In this document: positions 1-8,660 of the stretch, in pieces | Layout of the letters: every line of letters starts with the position of its first letter | Position numbering within the stretch: position 1 is the first letter of the stretch | NCBI GenBank assembly: GCA_944380845.1 | Contig: CALWIU010000026.1 | Span: 52,151-116,150 of the forward strand | Length of the DNA stretch: 64,000 nucleotides | DNA from: an uncultured Clostridia bacterium | GTDB lineage: Bacteria > Bacillota > Clostridia > Oscillospirales > Acutalibacteraceae | Direction of reading: 5' to 3' | Position numbers and translations under genes: made by a program | Notes under the pieces: generated by a model | Database searches by the model: none | Seen by the model: only the letters and a program-made list of their open reading frames with translations | What the model was told of the DNA's origin: nothing

Positions 1-246
<246 letters not shown>

Positions 247-252
247 CTATAG

Positions 253-281
253 ATTATATCACGCCCTGTTTAAAAAATCAA
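253..281 (-). promoter_or_regulatory. rpsB promoter
   Basis: Minus-strand TTGATT (276-281) and TATAAT (253-258) separated by 17 bases, a near-consensus housekeeping sigma-A promoter. It would start transcription about position 246, right at the edge of the hairpin leader. Confidence 0.75.
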
Positions 282-367
282 GTATCATTTTTTTGTCAGC
301 TGCCCGTTTTAAAGAAAAAGCAGCAATCGTCATATTTTACAAAAAAATTTAAAATTTTATCATAATT

Positions 368-396
368 TTGCAAAAACTGTTGTTTTTTGTTATACT
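368..396 (+). promoter_or_regulatory. Promoter of the short-chain dehydrogenase
   Basis: TTGCAA (368-373) and TATACT (391-396) separated by 17 bases. The predicted start near 403 leaves a leader of about 95 bases before the ATG at 498. It is divergent from the rpsB promoter. Confidence 0.7.
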
Positions 397-497
397 ATAT
401 AAAAACAGCGCGGCAAACCGCCTTTTTTCCAAAAAAGCCCCTGCTGCTTAGCAATAACCGGTTTGACGCGCTCACCACATCGAGAGGAGAGGGCACA

Positions 498-1310
498 ATG
501 AAATATGTTTTACTGACCGGCGGAGCCGGCGGGTTAGGCGAGATTTGCGCCAGGGCGCTGGCGGCAAACGGTTTTATGGTCTTTGCGGCGGACATTAACG
601 AGGAAGCACTTGCCGAAATCGGCAAAACCGAAAACATCATTCCGCTGAAAGTGGATATTACCGATCAGGCCAGCATTGACGAAGCGAAAAGAATGGTTAA
701 AGAGCATACCGATACCCTGCATGCCGTAATCAATTTCGCCGGAATACATACCCTTTGTTCGATGATTGAAGGCGCCTGTTCCGAGACGATCGAAAGGATG
801 CTACGCGTCAATGTAATGGGCATGGTTCGCATCAACCGCACCTTTATTGATCTGGTCATGGCAGGCGGCGGCAGGATCATCAATTGCAGCTCAGAATGCG
901 GCTATCTCAAGCCACAGCCCTTTAACGGCCCCTATACCATGACAAAATACGCGGTGGAAGCCTATAATGACAGCCTGCGGCGGGAATTGATGTTTTTAGG
1001 CGTACCGGTCATTAAAATTCAGCCCGGGTCTTTTAAAACCAATATGCACAAATCCGCTGCATCCGGCTTTGAAAAGATCGCGGAAAACACACAACACTAC
1101 AGCAAAATTCTGACGACGATGAAACCGATGATGGATTTTGAGTTCAAGATGGCGAACGATCCGAAATACATTGTCGATGCTGTCCTGAAAGCCGTGGAAA
1201 AAGAACATCCGCACATGCGTTACCGGGTGAAAAACAGCAAGCTGCTGCGCTCGCTGGAACTGATTCCCGATCCGGTTCTGGATCTGGCGTATCGCTTGAT
1301 CATGCACTGA
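498..1310 (+). CDS. Short-chain dehydrogenase/reductase (SDR family)
   Basis: A 270-residue classical SDR oxidoreductase, presumably cytoplasmic and NAD(P)(H)-dependent. The dinucleotide-binding motif TGGAGGLG is at residues 7-14, an NFAG variant of NNAG near 79-82, the catalytic serine region NCSS near 129-132, and YTMTK (Tyr146, Lys150) is the catalytic pair. The ATG at 498 follows GAGAGGAGAGG and the alignment with the family starts here, so the open frame upstream to 387 is not coding. The C-terminal part (LRSLELIPDPVLDLAYRLI) resembles SDRs acting on retinol- or steroid-like substrates, but the substrate cannot be read from sequence. It is monocistronic, with its own promoter and terminator. 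Confidence 0.9.
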   Translation: MKYVLLTGGAGGLGEICARALAANGFMVFAADINEEALAEIGKTENIIPLKVDITDQASIDEAKRMVKEHTDTLHAVINFAGIHTLCSMIEGACSETIERMLRVNVMGMVRINRTFIDLVMAGGGRIINCSSECGYLKPQPFNGPYTMTKYAVEAYNDSLRRELMFLGVPVIKIQPGSFKTNMHKSAASGFEKIAENTQHYSKILTTMKPMMDFEFKMANDPKYIVDAVLKAVEKEHPHMRYRVKNSKLLRSLELIPDPVLDLAYRLIMH

Positions 1311-1329
1311 TTGCTTTCCTCTGTTTACA

Positions 1330-1365
1330 GGGGGGCTGCCGCAAAGCGGCAGCCCCCCCTTTTTA
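1330..1365 (+). terminator. Rho-independent terminator of the SDR gene
   Basis: A GC-rich perfect stem GGGGGCTGCCGC / GCGGCAGCCCCC with an AAA loop, followed by TTTTT. The U-tract is on the plus strand. Confidence 0.93.
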
Positions 1366-1378
1366 GATTTTCTGTTTT

Positions 1379-2962
1379 TCAGTCTTTATTATGCCCTTTG
1401 ACCACACCGTATTCGGTCGGCTGAAGAATTTTTCCCACTCGCGGAACCAGAACTTTGATCCACCATTCAAAATACTTGCCTTTCAGAATGGATTTCAGCT
1501 TCTCTCCGGTGGCTTTGGTACGCTCCTCCATATCCGGGACCGTGCGCGGCTGCATGGTCAGGGTATTTCCCCGGAAGGTAAAAATAAACCGGCGGGTAAT
1601 CGTTGCCGGAATGGGCTTGATCCAAACCTCAAGCGTCCGGTCATCTGTCCAGAAAGCAAAGCCCGAACAGTCAAAATCCAGCTCTCCGATCCGGACGCGG
1701 CTAACGGCAGTCTGCCCGTTCAGTGGAAGCACCATCCGATTGCCTGGATTTCTTTTTTCATCCCAGGTCATTACAACATCATTGTCACGGAAGCGGAAAC
1801 AAAGATTGGTCATATCCCCGCCTTTATCACGGGAAAAGAAAGTGACCTGCATCGGAAAAACGCTGATCGGATACCCGCAGGCATCCACAAAACGAGGTTT
1901 GTTCAGCGCATACAGCTTCCCGCTGATTTTTGCTTCAAGCGGGCTGCGGGGAGATTGCTTCGCCGTAATGGAAGGCGGCAAAACAAGGGTTACCGGTTCC
2001 GCACCTTCCTGTGGTTCAATGAAGAGCTGTCCGGTATGCGCCCAGAGCGTGTCCAGCGTGCTTTGCAAATTCGGATTGGAACCGGTCATCACAATGCAGG
2101 CATCCTCGTCGGCAAAAGAAACAGCATACTGGGAATACATTCCCTCGCACCGGAAGGTATGTGGGTGTCCGGCACACTGCCAGAATCCCAGACCGTACCC
2201 TGCCGCGCTGTCAGCATCCGACTGGGAGACGGAAGAATCGGTTAAACAGGAAGTCGCTTCACGAATATAATCCGCTGGCAGGATCTGTTTGTCAAAAAGC
2301 ACGCCGCCGTTATGACAGCAAAGGATAAACTTTGCAATGTCTTCCGTCTTTAAAAGCAGCCCCCATCCGCCGGCCTCGGTGTCGTCGGAACGGGTTTCCC
2401 AAACCGGCACATCCATTCCCAGCGGCTCATACAGCCGGGGCGTCAGATATTCGGTGACAGACATACCGGCAAGGCGGCGAATCGCCGCCGCAGCAGCAGA
2501 ATAATTTTCGTTGACATAACGGAAACTCGTACCCGGTTCAAAATCCCACTTCGCCTTAACAAAGGTGCGAAGCCAGTTTTTTCCGCCGCGGTGTGTACGC
2601 TTGCCGGAAGTCATGCTCATTAAATGATAAATCGTCAGCTTTTCCAAATATGGATCCGGTTTTTCCGGCCGCAGTTCGGGAAAGACATCCAGAAACTTTG
2701 TTTCTTTGGTCAACAGCCCTTCCTGCAAAGCGAAGCCGTATGCCGCCGACAAAAAGCTCTTGCTGATGGAAAAGACCATATGAACGCTTTCGCGATGAAA
2801 AGGAGCGCGGTACACTTCACACGAGACCTTCCCGTGCCGGATAACCAAAAGACTGTGTAAATCCATTCCGTTCGCAATCAGGTCTTCCGCCAATGCCTGC
2901 ACTGCGGCAGGGTCGATCCCGACCTGCTGCGCTGTTTTTGCCCGCTCTAAAAATGTTTCCAT
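1379..2962 (-). CDS. Serine hydrolase of the beta-lactamase/penicillin-binding family
   Basis: A 527-residue protein whose N-terminal half (about 20-300) is a class C beta-lactamase-like hydrolase. The nucleophile motif is SISK (Ser65, Lys68) and the second motif is YVN (Tyr149-Asn151). The C-terminal 200 residues form a separate beta-rich domain with no motif I recognise. There is no signal peptide, so it may act inside the cell, as many such esterase/peptidase relatives do. The ATG follows GGAAGGACTTGAGGT. It is the last gene of a minus-strand run behind metK and the radical SAM gene, 75 bases downstream of the latter. The substrate is unknown; being a true antibiotic resistance beta-lactamase is unlikely. 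Confidence 0.85.
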   Translation of the reverse strand: METFLERAKTAQQVGIDPAAVQALAEDLIANGMDLHSLLVIRHGKVSCEVYRAPFHRESVHMVFSISKSFLSAAYGFALQEGLLTKETKFLDVFPELRPEKPDPYLEKLTIYHLMSMTSGKRTHRGGKNWLRTFVKAKWDFEPGTSFRYVNENYSAAAAAIRRLAGMSVTEYLTPRLYEPLGMDVPVWETRSDDTEAGGWGLLLKTEDIAKFILCCHNGGVLFDKQILPADYIREATSCLTDSSVSQSDADSAAGYGLGFWQCAGHPHTFRCEGMYSQYAVSFADEDACIVMTGSNPNLQSTLDTLWAHTGQLFIEPQEGAEPVTLVLPPSITAKQSPRSPLEAKISGKLYALNKPRFVDACGYPISVFPMQVTFFSRDKGGDMTNLCFRFRDNDVVMTWDEKRNPGNRMVLPLNGQTAVSRVRIGELDFDCSGFAFWTDDRTLEVWIKPIPATITRRFIFTFRGNTLTMQPRTVPDMEERTKATGEKLKSILKGKYFEWWIKVLVPRVGKILQPTEYGVVKGHNKD

Positions 2963-3037
2963 ACCTCAAGTCCTTCCCTGATAACGATAAGCAAACGGCG
3001 CCGACAGCACCTGCCGGCGTCCGTTCGAGAATATTGA

Positions 3038-4483
3038 TTACTGTTCCACAGGAGCGTTGAATTCATCAAAGTCGTGAATGTGCGCCGCTTCTGTTTCAGA
3101 ATACATATCCATACTTCTGGCTTTTCCTTTTACGAAACCGTGCTCTTCCATCATGGCATCGGCAACTGGCTTCCATGATTTTGCCAAATCAATCGTCTTG
3201 CCGACCAAATGCTCTACGCTTTCCGGGCTGATCAAATCCGTGGATTTGGCGCCTGTTTCATGAACCATCTTAACAATGGCGCCGGGATTGTCGCGGATCG
3301 GACACGGACGAAGCATATTGTCACTGAACGGCTGACGGGCGCGATACGCCATAAACATGGGGCTGCGCAGCACATCGATCAGGTGTGTATCCGGATCTTT
3401 GATATTCACGGTGGAATAATGGCAGAATACGCACGGCTCGCAGTCGCCATTGGAATTGATGTGGAAATACTGCTTGCCGCCGGCGATACAACCGCCAACA
3501 TACTCGCCGTCATTGAAGAAATCAATGGTAAAGAGGGGCTTACGCTCTCTATGACGCCATTTACGGATCTGATCGTACATGAGTTTACGCTGCTCAGGCG
3601 TAGCAAGGATTTCAGGACCGGCGCTGTTGCCGATGGGCATATAGCTGAAATACCAGGCAAAACGGCATCCCAGGTCAACCAGGAAATCAGCGTATTCATC
3701 AGAAGCAATGACTTCGGCATTCAGTTTGGTATAGCAGAGAGAAGCACCAAAAATCACATTCCGGGCTTTCAGGCGTTTGATCGCTGCCGTAACCGCCTGA
3801 TAAGTGCCCTTGCCGCGGCGGGCGTCGGTGGTTTCTTCGTTGCCCTCGATGGAGAAAATCAACAGCATATTGCCAACACGCCGTACTTCATCCGCAAAAG
3901 CATCGTCGCAAAGCGTACCGTTGGTGAAGGTCAGGAACAGGCAATCCGGATTTTCATCACAAATGCGAATCAAATCTTTTTTACGCATCAGCGGTTCGCC
4001 GCCGGTGAACAGATACACATAGGTGCCCAGCGCCTTGCCCTCGGAAATGATCTTGTTCAAATCGTCATTGGACAGCTGCGACTGGTGGCCGTATTCCGCA
4101 GCCCAGCAACCGGTGCATTTCAGATTGCAGGCCGCAGTGGGATCGATCAAAATCGCCCAGGGAACATTGCACTGATATTTTTCGATTGCGGCTTTTCTTG
4201 TCTCATAGCTGTTAAAACCGGCATTCAAAATGGGACGAATCAGTTTTTCCAGCACTTCCGGATCGGTTTCCGTAATCAGCGATTTTATGTAATCGCGCCA
4301 AACATAGCCTTCCGTTGTCAGAGCACGCTTTAAACCGCCCAAAATTTTCTCATACAGCGGATCTCCCTTATATTTTTTCTCCGCCAGCTCGATCAACTTA
4401 AGGGATGTTTTGTCAAAATCATCATGAAGCGATTTGACTGCTTGTTTTACAATCAAATTTGTTGTTTTCTCTTTCAGGCCCAT
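3038..4483 (-). CDS. Radical SAM protein with SPASM-like C-terminal cysteines
   Basis: A 481-residue radical SAM enzyme. CNLKCTGCW (Cys119, Cys123, Cys126) is the CxxxCxxC ligand set of the [4Fe-4S] cluster that cleaves S-adenosylmethionine; GGEP follows about 45 residues later. Further cysteines in CEPCVFCHYS and in RPCPIRDNPG resemble a SPASM/Twitch auxiliary cluster region. An N-terminal helical extension of about 110 residues precedes the core. I start at the ATG 4481-4483, 8 bases after GGAGG; the TTG two codons earlier is too close to that site. It lies 42 bases downstream of metK, so enzyme and cosubstrate synthesis may be co-expressed. No peptide substrate gene is visible nearby; the reaction is unknown. 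Confidence 0.88.
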   Translation of the reverse strand: MGLKEKTTNLIVKQAVKSLHDDFDKTSLKLIELAEKKYKGDPLYEKILGGLKRALTTEGYVWRDYIKSLITETDPEVLEKLIRPILNAGFNSYETRKAAIEKYQCNVPWAILIDPTAACNLKCTGCWAAEYGHQSQLSNDDLNKIISEGKALGTYVYLFTGGEPLMRKKDLIRICDENPDCLFLTFTNGTLCDDAFADEVRRVGNMLLIFSIEGNEETTDARRGKGTYQAVTAAIKRLKARNVIFGASLCYTKLNAEVIASDEYADFLVDLGCRFAWYFSYMPIGNSAGPEILATPEQRKLMYDQIRKWRHRERKPLFTIDFFNDGEYVGGCIAGGKQYFHINSNGDCEPCVFCHYSTVNIKDPDTHLIDVLRSPMFMAYRARQPFSDNMLRPCPIRDNPGAIVKMVHETGAKSTDLISPESVEHLVGKTIDLAKSWKPVADAMMEEHGFVKGKARSMDMYSETEAAHIHDFDEFNAPVEQ

Positions 4484-4525
4484 ATTCAAATCCTCCGATT
4501 CTATTTTTTGCCGTTCACGGCTTGG

Positions 4526-5716
4526 TTACTGATAGGTTTTTACAGCCTCTTGCAGCGCTGTCGCCATATCCGTTTTCTCCCAAAGGACATCCAGATCCTC
4601 CCTGCCCATATGTCCGTAGGCGGCAAGGGCACGGTACTGCGGACGGCGAAGCTGCAATTTATCGATCATTGCGGCAGGCCGCAAATCAAACAGCTTGTTC
4701 ACCAGCTCTTCCAGCACGCCGTCATCGACTTTGCCGGTTTGGAATGTATCGACAAAAACGGAAACCGGGCGCGCTACGCCAATGGCATACGCCAGCTGAA
4801 CTTCGCATTTGTCAGCGAGCCCCGCAGCAACAATATTCTTGGCAATATATCTTGCTGCATATGCCGCGCTGCGATCTACCTTAGTCGGGTCTTTTCCGGA
4901 AAATGCTCCGCCGCCGTGACGGGCATAACCGCCATAAGTATCAACGATAATTTTTCTGCCGGTCAGGCCGCTGTCTCCTGCCGGGCCGCCGATTACAAAC
5001 CGGCCGGTGGGGTTGACATAATATTTTGTGTTTTCATCCAAAAGTTCGGAAGGGATCGTGGGGCGGATAACCTGTTCAATCACATCCGCGCGGATCTGAT
5101 CCTGCGCAACATCGGGGTCATGCTGCGATGAAATAACGACCGTATCAATGCGTTTGGGCTTGCCGTCCTCATACTCCACAGTGACCTGACTTTTTCCGTC
5201 GGGACGAAGATAAGGCAAAAGACCGCTTTTACGAACTTCGCTGAGCCGTCTTGCCAGCTTATGCGCCAAAGAAATTGCCATTGGCATCAGTTCCGGCGTT
5301 TCATTACAGGCGAATCCGAACATCATACCCTGATCGCCAGCGCCGTTCAGGTCATAAGCATCATCGGTACCGCCCTTTTTCTCCTGGGAAGCATCAACCC
5401 CCATGGCAATATCCGCGCTTTGCTCATCAAGGGAAAGAACCACGGCACAGGTATTGCCGTCAAAACCATAGGCCGGGTTGTCAAAACCGATATCGGTAAC
5501 AACCTGACGAACAATTGCGGGGATCTTCACATCGGCTTTTGTGGAAATTTCCCCCATGACCGAAACCACGCCGGTGGTGCAGGTCGTTTCGCAGGCAACA
5601 CGGGAATTCGGATCCTGCGCTAACATCGCATCCAGAATGGCATCGGAAATCTGGTCACAGATCTTGTCCGGATGGCCTTCTGTCACCGATTCCGATGTAA
5701 AAAAATATTTTCTCAT
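4526..5716 (-). CDS. metK: S-adenosylmethionine synthetase
   Basis: A 396-residue cytoplasmic enzyme making S-adenosylmethionine from methionine and ATP. The start [22 protein letters not shown] is the canonical MetK N-terminus with the ATP-binding GHPDK. Also visible are [10 protein letters not shown], the flexible-loop region, and [16 protein letters not shown] near residue 255. The ATG at 5714-5716 follows GGGAG; an upstream open stretch is not part of the family. No S-box riboswitch is visible upstream: the preceding gene ends only 16 bases away, so metK is read through from it. The radical SAM gene follows closely. Confidence 0.98.
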   Translation of the reverse strand: MRKYFFTSESVTEGHPDKICDQISDAILDAMLAQDPNSRVACETTCTTGVVSVMGEISTKADVKIPAIVRQVVTDIGFDNPAYGFDGNTCAVVLSLDEQSADIAMGVDASQEKKGGTDDAYDLNGAGDQGMMFGFACNETPELMPMAISLAHKLARRLSEVRKSGLLPYLRPDGKSQVTVEYEDGKPKRIDTVVISSQHDPDVAQDQIRADVIEQVIRPTIPSELLDENTKYYVNPTGRFVIGGPAGDSGLTGRKIIVDTYGGYARHGGGAFSGKDPTKVDRSAAYAARYIAKNIVAAGLADKCEVQLAYAIGVARPVSVFVDTFQTGKVDDGVLEELVNKLFDLRPAAMIDKLQLRRPQYRALAAYGHMGREDLDVLWEKTDMATALQEAVKTYQ

Positions 5717-5732
5717 TTTCAACTCCCTTTCC

Positions 5733-6686
5733 TTACCATTGCACCGTCCAGCTTTCCGTTTCCTCTCCGACAAACACCGCACTGCCGGAAATTCCCAGTG
5801 CAGAAGCCGTTCCTTCCACCCGCAGTGGAATTGTATAGGTTACGGACGCTATATACCCATCCGGATTGATCACAGCATGGATTTTTGATCCGGTGTAGGT
5901 TATATTTGCCGATTGAACGGTCAAAAGACTGATATCCAAACTGCCCACATCCAAATACCCGATGGCGGATGCGTTAACAGCTGGCACCTCATTCATCCCC
6001 ACGCTTTCAGAAACAAGCGTCAGATCCACAACGGTATTCTGACCGCTTTGTGAAGATACGGCAGTGACAACGCCGCTTTCCGGCAGGGAAAAAACGCCTT
6101 TCTTAGGCAAAAGCAACGCAACGGTATCTCCTTCGGAATTAACCGCTGAGCCGCCGGAAAACTGCAAGGTTTCATTGACCGGCGCGACAACCATGCCGAT
6201 CAGTTTGTTTGCCATCGTTTTAACCAGTTCACCGCCGGTAATGCTTTGGATATCAGCAGTAAACCCCTCGGTGTGCTGGACGGAAACCGCGCCGGTAAAA
6301 CTCCTTGTTTTGTTGACTGCCGCCGAAAACAGCGAAACGATTTCACCCTTGCTCAGGGTGCGGGACGCCGGTTCGGTACTCGGCGCAAAAGCAGTCGGTG
6401 CAGAAGTCGGCATGGTATTGGCAACCGGTGCGGTCACGCTCGCCTGAGGCACCGTTTCGGACAAATTGGGAACCGTGGCAAGGGAAGAGGTGTCCTCGGC
6501 AGGCACGGTAAATCCTTCCCCGAAAGTCTCTTCTGCGCTGTCCGGCAAGGTTCCGGCAGAATCGTTGGAGCGATTATAGAAGACAACTGCAGCAGCAAAA
6601 AGCGCACAGATTGCCACTACGGCGACAACAATATATATGATCTTTTTTTTATTTATCAAAACAAACCATCTTCTCTTAAAAATCAT
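5733..6686 (-). CDS. Membrane-anchored protein of unknown function with Thr/Pro-rich linker
   Basis: A protein of up to 317 residues that I do not recognise. One hydrophobic segment (about residues 15-37, [22 protein letters not shown]) after a Lys/Arg-rich start is a signal anchor. A Ser/Thr/Pro/Ala-rich linker (about 45-105) follows, and then a beta-strand-rich domain of about 200 residues facing outside. There is no lipobox cysteine. The start is uncertain: the first ATG (6684-6686) has no good ribosome binding site and lies just after a small hairpin; a TTG nine codons later has a weak AAGAGAAGATGG site. The C-terminal domain may bind cell wall or carry a lipoprotein-like fold; this is a guess. 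Confidence 0.7.
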   Translation of the reverse strand: MIFKRRWFVLINKKKIIYIVVAVVAICALFAAAVVFYNRSNDSAGTLPDSAEETFGEGFTVPAEDTSSLATVPNLSETVPQASVTAPVANTMPTSAPTAFAPSTEPASRTLSKGEIVSLFSAAVNKTRSFTGAVSVQHTEGFTADIQSITGGELVKTMANKLIGMVVAPVNETLQFSGGSAVNSEGDTVALLLPKKGVFSLPESGVVTAVSSQSGQNTVVDLTLVSESVGMNEVPAVNASAIGYLDVGSLDISLLTVQSANITYTGSKIHAVINPDGYIASVTYTIPLRVEGTASALGISGSAVFVGEETESWTVQW

Positions 6687-6693
6687 ATAAAAA

Positions 6694-6713
6694 ATCCGAT
6701 TCTCTAAAAATCG
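6694..6713 (-). other. Small hairpin with U-tract just before the anchored-protein gene
   Basis: On the minus strand a 6-bp stem CCGATT/AATCGG is followed by ATTTTTT, ending right before the ATG at 6686. It resembles a weak intrinsic terminator in the leader of this gene. The stem is short, so it may be chance. Confidence 0.35.
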
Positions 6714-6778
6714 GAAAAAACAATCATGGCAAATCCATTAAGATAGTTATAAATTTTTCATATTTTCCTGGAGTTACC

Positions 6779-6807
6779 TAAATAAGAATTTTTTGTAAAT
6801 CTGTCAA
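6779..6807 (-). promoter_or_regulatory. Possible promoter of the anchored protein-metK-radical SAM run
   Basis: Minus-strand TTGACA (6802-6807) with, 17 bases on, TATTTA (6779-6784). The -35 is perfect, the -10 poor. It would give a leader of about 85 bases. Confidence 0.45.
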
Positions 6808-7162
6808 TTTTTTATAAATTTTTAATAAAAATGCACATAATTGGCGCCATATCAACAAAAATGACTCTTTTAAACTCTGACAAATTCCAGATAAATATGT
6901 CTAATCCTTTACGAATTCGCCGAATTCTTTCCATAATTATTCTTTTTTTACTAAGCTTATTCTGTTTTTAACGACAAACAACGATTTCGTCAGATATTTT
7001 TCTTTGGGCTGTTCTGATTTGTTTTTTCCCTTTCCCCCCTTTCAAGAAATTTGATTGTTTTAACATAATTCTATTACATAACCAAAACAGAAGATAAAAC
7101 AGGTATACTATTTTTGATATTTTTTGCATTCCCAACAAAAAACCAAAGGATGGAGAAAATTC
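6808..7162. other. AT-rich divergent intergenic region
   Basis: A very AT-rich spacer between the minus-strand metK run and the macrodomain gene. A TATACT hexamer at 7104-7109 could be the -10 of the macrodomain gene, but I see no matching -35. No coding sequence is supported here. Confidence 0.5.
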
Positions 7163-8185
7163 ATGCCGTTTTTTATCGTGCGAAATGATATAACCAAAAT
7201 GAAGGTGGATGCCATTGTCAATGCTGCCAACGAAACCCTTTTGGGCGGCGGCGGAGTGGACGGCGCGATCCACCGCGCGGCAGGCCCCGCGTTGCTAAAG
7301 GAATGTCGTTCTCTGGGAGGCTGCGAAACCGGAAAAGCGAAAATTACCGGCGCGTACAATCTGCCAAGCCGGTATATCATCCACACGGTCGGTCCGCGCT
7401 GGTTCGGCGGCAGGTACGGAGAAAGGGAAAAGCTGTTCTCCTGCTACAGGGAAAGTCTTTTTCTTGCCAAACGATACGGTGTTTCGACCATCGCCTTTCC
7501 GTTGATTTCTGCCGGCAGTTTCGGATACCCCAGAGACCAAGCGATGCAGATTGCTTCCGATGCCATTACAACATTTCTGCAAGGCAATGAAATGACGGTA
7601 TATCTTGTCATTTTTGACCGGGTGTCTTTTCAAATCGGCCGCAGTCGATTTCCCCAAATTGCCGCCTACATTGATGACTGTTACGCACAAAGCCACGAGG
7701 ACAAATCTCGGCGAGACAATGAAGGCTGCCTCCTGTCAACCTGTTTTCCCGAACCGGCTTCGTATCAGCCGGACATATCCGCCACCTGCCCGGAACCCTG
7801 CCAAAACGCAAGGAACCATCTTGTTCACGCGCTTTCTCATCTTGACGAAAGTTTTTCCGAAATGCTGCTTCGCAAAATCGATGAAAAGGGAATGACCGAT
7901 GCAGATTGCTATAAAAAAGCCAATATTGATCGAAAACTCTTTTCAAAAATCCGCAAGGACAGGCTTTACAAACCGTCAAAGCCGACTGCGGTTGCTTTTG
8001 CCATCGCTCTGGAGCTTTCGCTGGAGGAAACAAAAGAATTGCTGATGAAAGCGGGCTTTGCCCTCTCCCATTCCAATGCCTTTGATATCATTGTTGAATA
8101 CTATATTATACATCATCAGTATAACATTTATGAAATCAACGAAACATTATTCTCCTTTGACCAGAACTTACTGGGCACAGCATAA
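7163..8185 (+). CDS. Macrodomain protein with C-terminal helical (HTH-like) domain
   Basis: A 340-residue two-domain protein. Residues 1-165 are a macrodomain of the YmdB/MacroD type: [21 protein letters not shown] (18-37, Asn20 and the glycine loop) and [11 protein letters not shown] (113-123) form the ADP-ribose pocket, so it probably hydrolyses ADP-ribose esters or O-acetyl-ADP-ribose. A Cys/Pro-rich linker (166-225) leads to an all-helical domain (228-340) with a DRKLFSKIR element followed by [16 protein letters not shown], looking like a helix-turn-helix or protein-interaction module that I have seen attached to varied N-terminal domains in Clostridia. The ATG follows GGATGGAG. Monocistronic as far as visible. 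The macrodomain call is firm, the role of the second domain is inference. Confidence 0.88.
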   Translation: MPFFIVRNDITKMKVDAIVNAANETLLGGGGVDGAIHRAAGPALLKECRSLGGCETGKAKITGAYNLPSRYIIHTVGPRWFGGRYGEREKLFSCYRESLFLAKRYGVSTIAFPLISAGSFGYPRDQAMQIASDAITTFLQGNEMTVYLVIFDRVSFQIGRSRFPQIAAYIDDCYAQSHEDKSRRDNEGCLLSTCFPEPASYQPDISATCPEPCQNARNHLVHALSHLDESFSEMLLRKIDEKGMTDADCYKKANIDRKLFSKIRKDRLYKPSKPTAVAFAIALELSLEETKELLMKAGFALSHSNAFDIIVEYYIIHHQYNIYEINETLFSFDQNLLGTA

Positions 8186-8249
8186 AAAATACCGCCTTTT
8201 CCGGTTTCGTTTGGCAGCTGTCGGCGCAGGATGAATAAGAGAATAAGAA

Positions 8250-8283
8250 AAAGCCTGTTTTGCATACAGCAAAACAGGCTTTG
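8250..8283 (-). terminator. Hairpin terminator, U-tract on the minus strand
   Basis: Perfect 14-bp stem AAAGCCTGTTTTGC / GCAAAACAGGCTTT with a 5-base loop. On the minus strand it is followed by TTCTTATTC, a fair U-tract; on the plus strand only TTTGCAG follows. It best terminates the minus-strand unit that starts near 8626, and may also end the macrodomain mRNA. Confidence 0.7.
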
Positions 8284-8460
8284 CAGTTAGGTTGGCTTCC
8301 GCCATAGGGGCGGGAACCAATTATATGGAGACTCCGGCGATCCTGTTATTGAGTAACAGGTAAGAAGGTAAGCAAACATCAAAATCAGAAAGAGGAGGGG
8401 GCACAGGACCGCCGAAGGATGTTGGTCAGATTCTGGCTGCCGGTTAAACCGGCAGGAGAA
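8284..8460 (+). ncRNA. Candidate structured non-coding RNA (possibly raiA-motif type)
   Basis: About 180 bases without an ORF but dense in pairing. Stem A: 8292-8303 with 8309-8320 (12 bp, one mismatch). Long-range helix: CGGCGATCCTG (8335-8345) with CAGGACCGCCG (8404-8414). Local hairpin: CCTGTTA (8342-8348) with TAACAGG (8354-8360), which competes with half of the long-range helix. Stem C: CTGCCGG (8437-8443) with CCGGCAG (8449-8455). Unpaired parts are A- and purine-rich on the plus strand (8361-8400), as usual for functional RNAs, which is why I choose this strand. The order and loop sequences remind me of the raiA motif of Firmicutes, but I could not confirm it. No clear plus-strand promoter or terminator was found. 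Confidence 0.5.
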
Positions 8461-8479
8461 AGAACTTTCATTATTATTA

Positions 8480-8602
8480 TCAGAAAGTCTTCTTCAGCAA
8501 TTCATTCAGCGCCAGAACCTTACCGAGCCGTTTCCAGAAACCCTTTTCTTTTTCAATGGATCTCATAAGCTCTCTTTCCGCGTCTTCGTAAACTCTGTAC
8601 AT
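8480..8602 (-). CDS. Small protein of 40 residues, function unknown
   Basis: A short gene encoding MYRVYEDAERELMRSIEKEK followed by a basic, amphipathic half (GFWKRLGKVLALNELLKKTF). AAAGGAAGTG lies about 10 bases upstream of the ATG (8600-8602), and a perfect TTGACA/TATAAT promoter lies about 30-60 bases upstream. The gene ends in TGA at 8480. No homologue comes to mind. The charged N-terminal helix and hydrophobic-basic C-terminal helix suggest a two-helix protein that could touch a membrane or RNA. Its mRNA would run on through the structured RNA region in antisense to the hairpin at 8250-8283. Confidence 0.7.
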   Translation of the reverse strand: MYRVYEDAERELMRSIEKEKGFWKRLGKVLALNELLKKTF

Positions 8603-8632
8603 TTCTAATCACTTCCTTTCGTTTACATCTGC

Positions 8633-8660
8633 ATTATAGCACTTTTGTTAGATTTGTCAA
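8633..8660 (-). promoter_or_regulatory. Consensus promoter of the 40-residue gene
   Basis: Minus-strand TTGACA (8655-8660), 16-base spacer, TATAAT (8633-8638): both hexamers match the sigma-A consensus exactly. It is one of the best promoters in the window, so the short transcript below it should be abundant. Confidence 0.85.

Noticed and set aside
1391-2270. Plus-strand open frames opposite the serine hydrolase
   Set aside because: Shadow frames without ribosome binding sites; the minus-strand protein has the SxxK and YxN motifs.
5717-6772. S-box (SAM) riboswitch before metK
   Set aside because: metK starts 16 bases after the upstream gene, and the leader of that gene shows no S-box motifs.
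8284-8460. Reading the structured region as an M-box, lysine, cobalamin or c-di-AMP riboswitch
   Set aside because: Isolated words such as GCCGAAGG or TATGGAGA resemble parts of these, but the order of conserved blocks does not fit any, and no regulated gene starts directly downstream on the plus strand.
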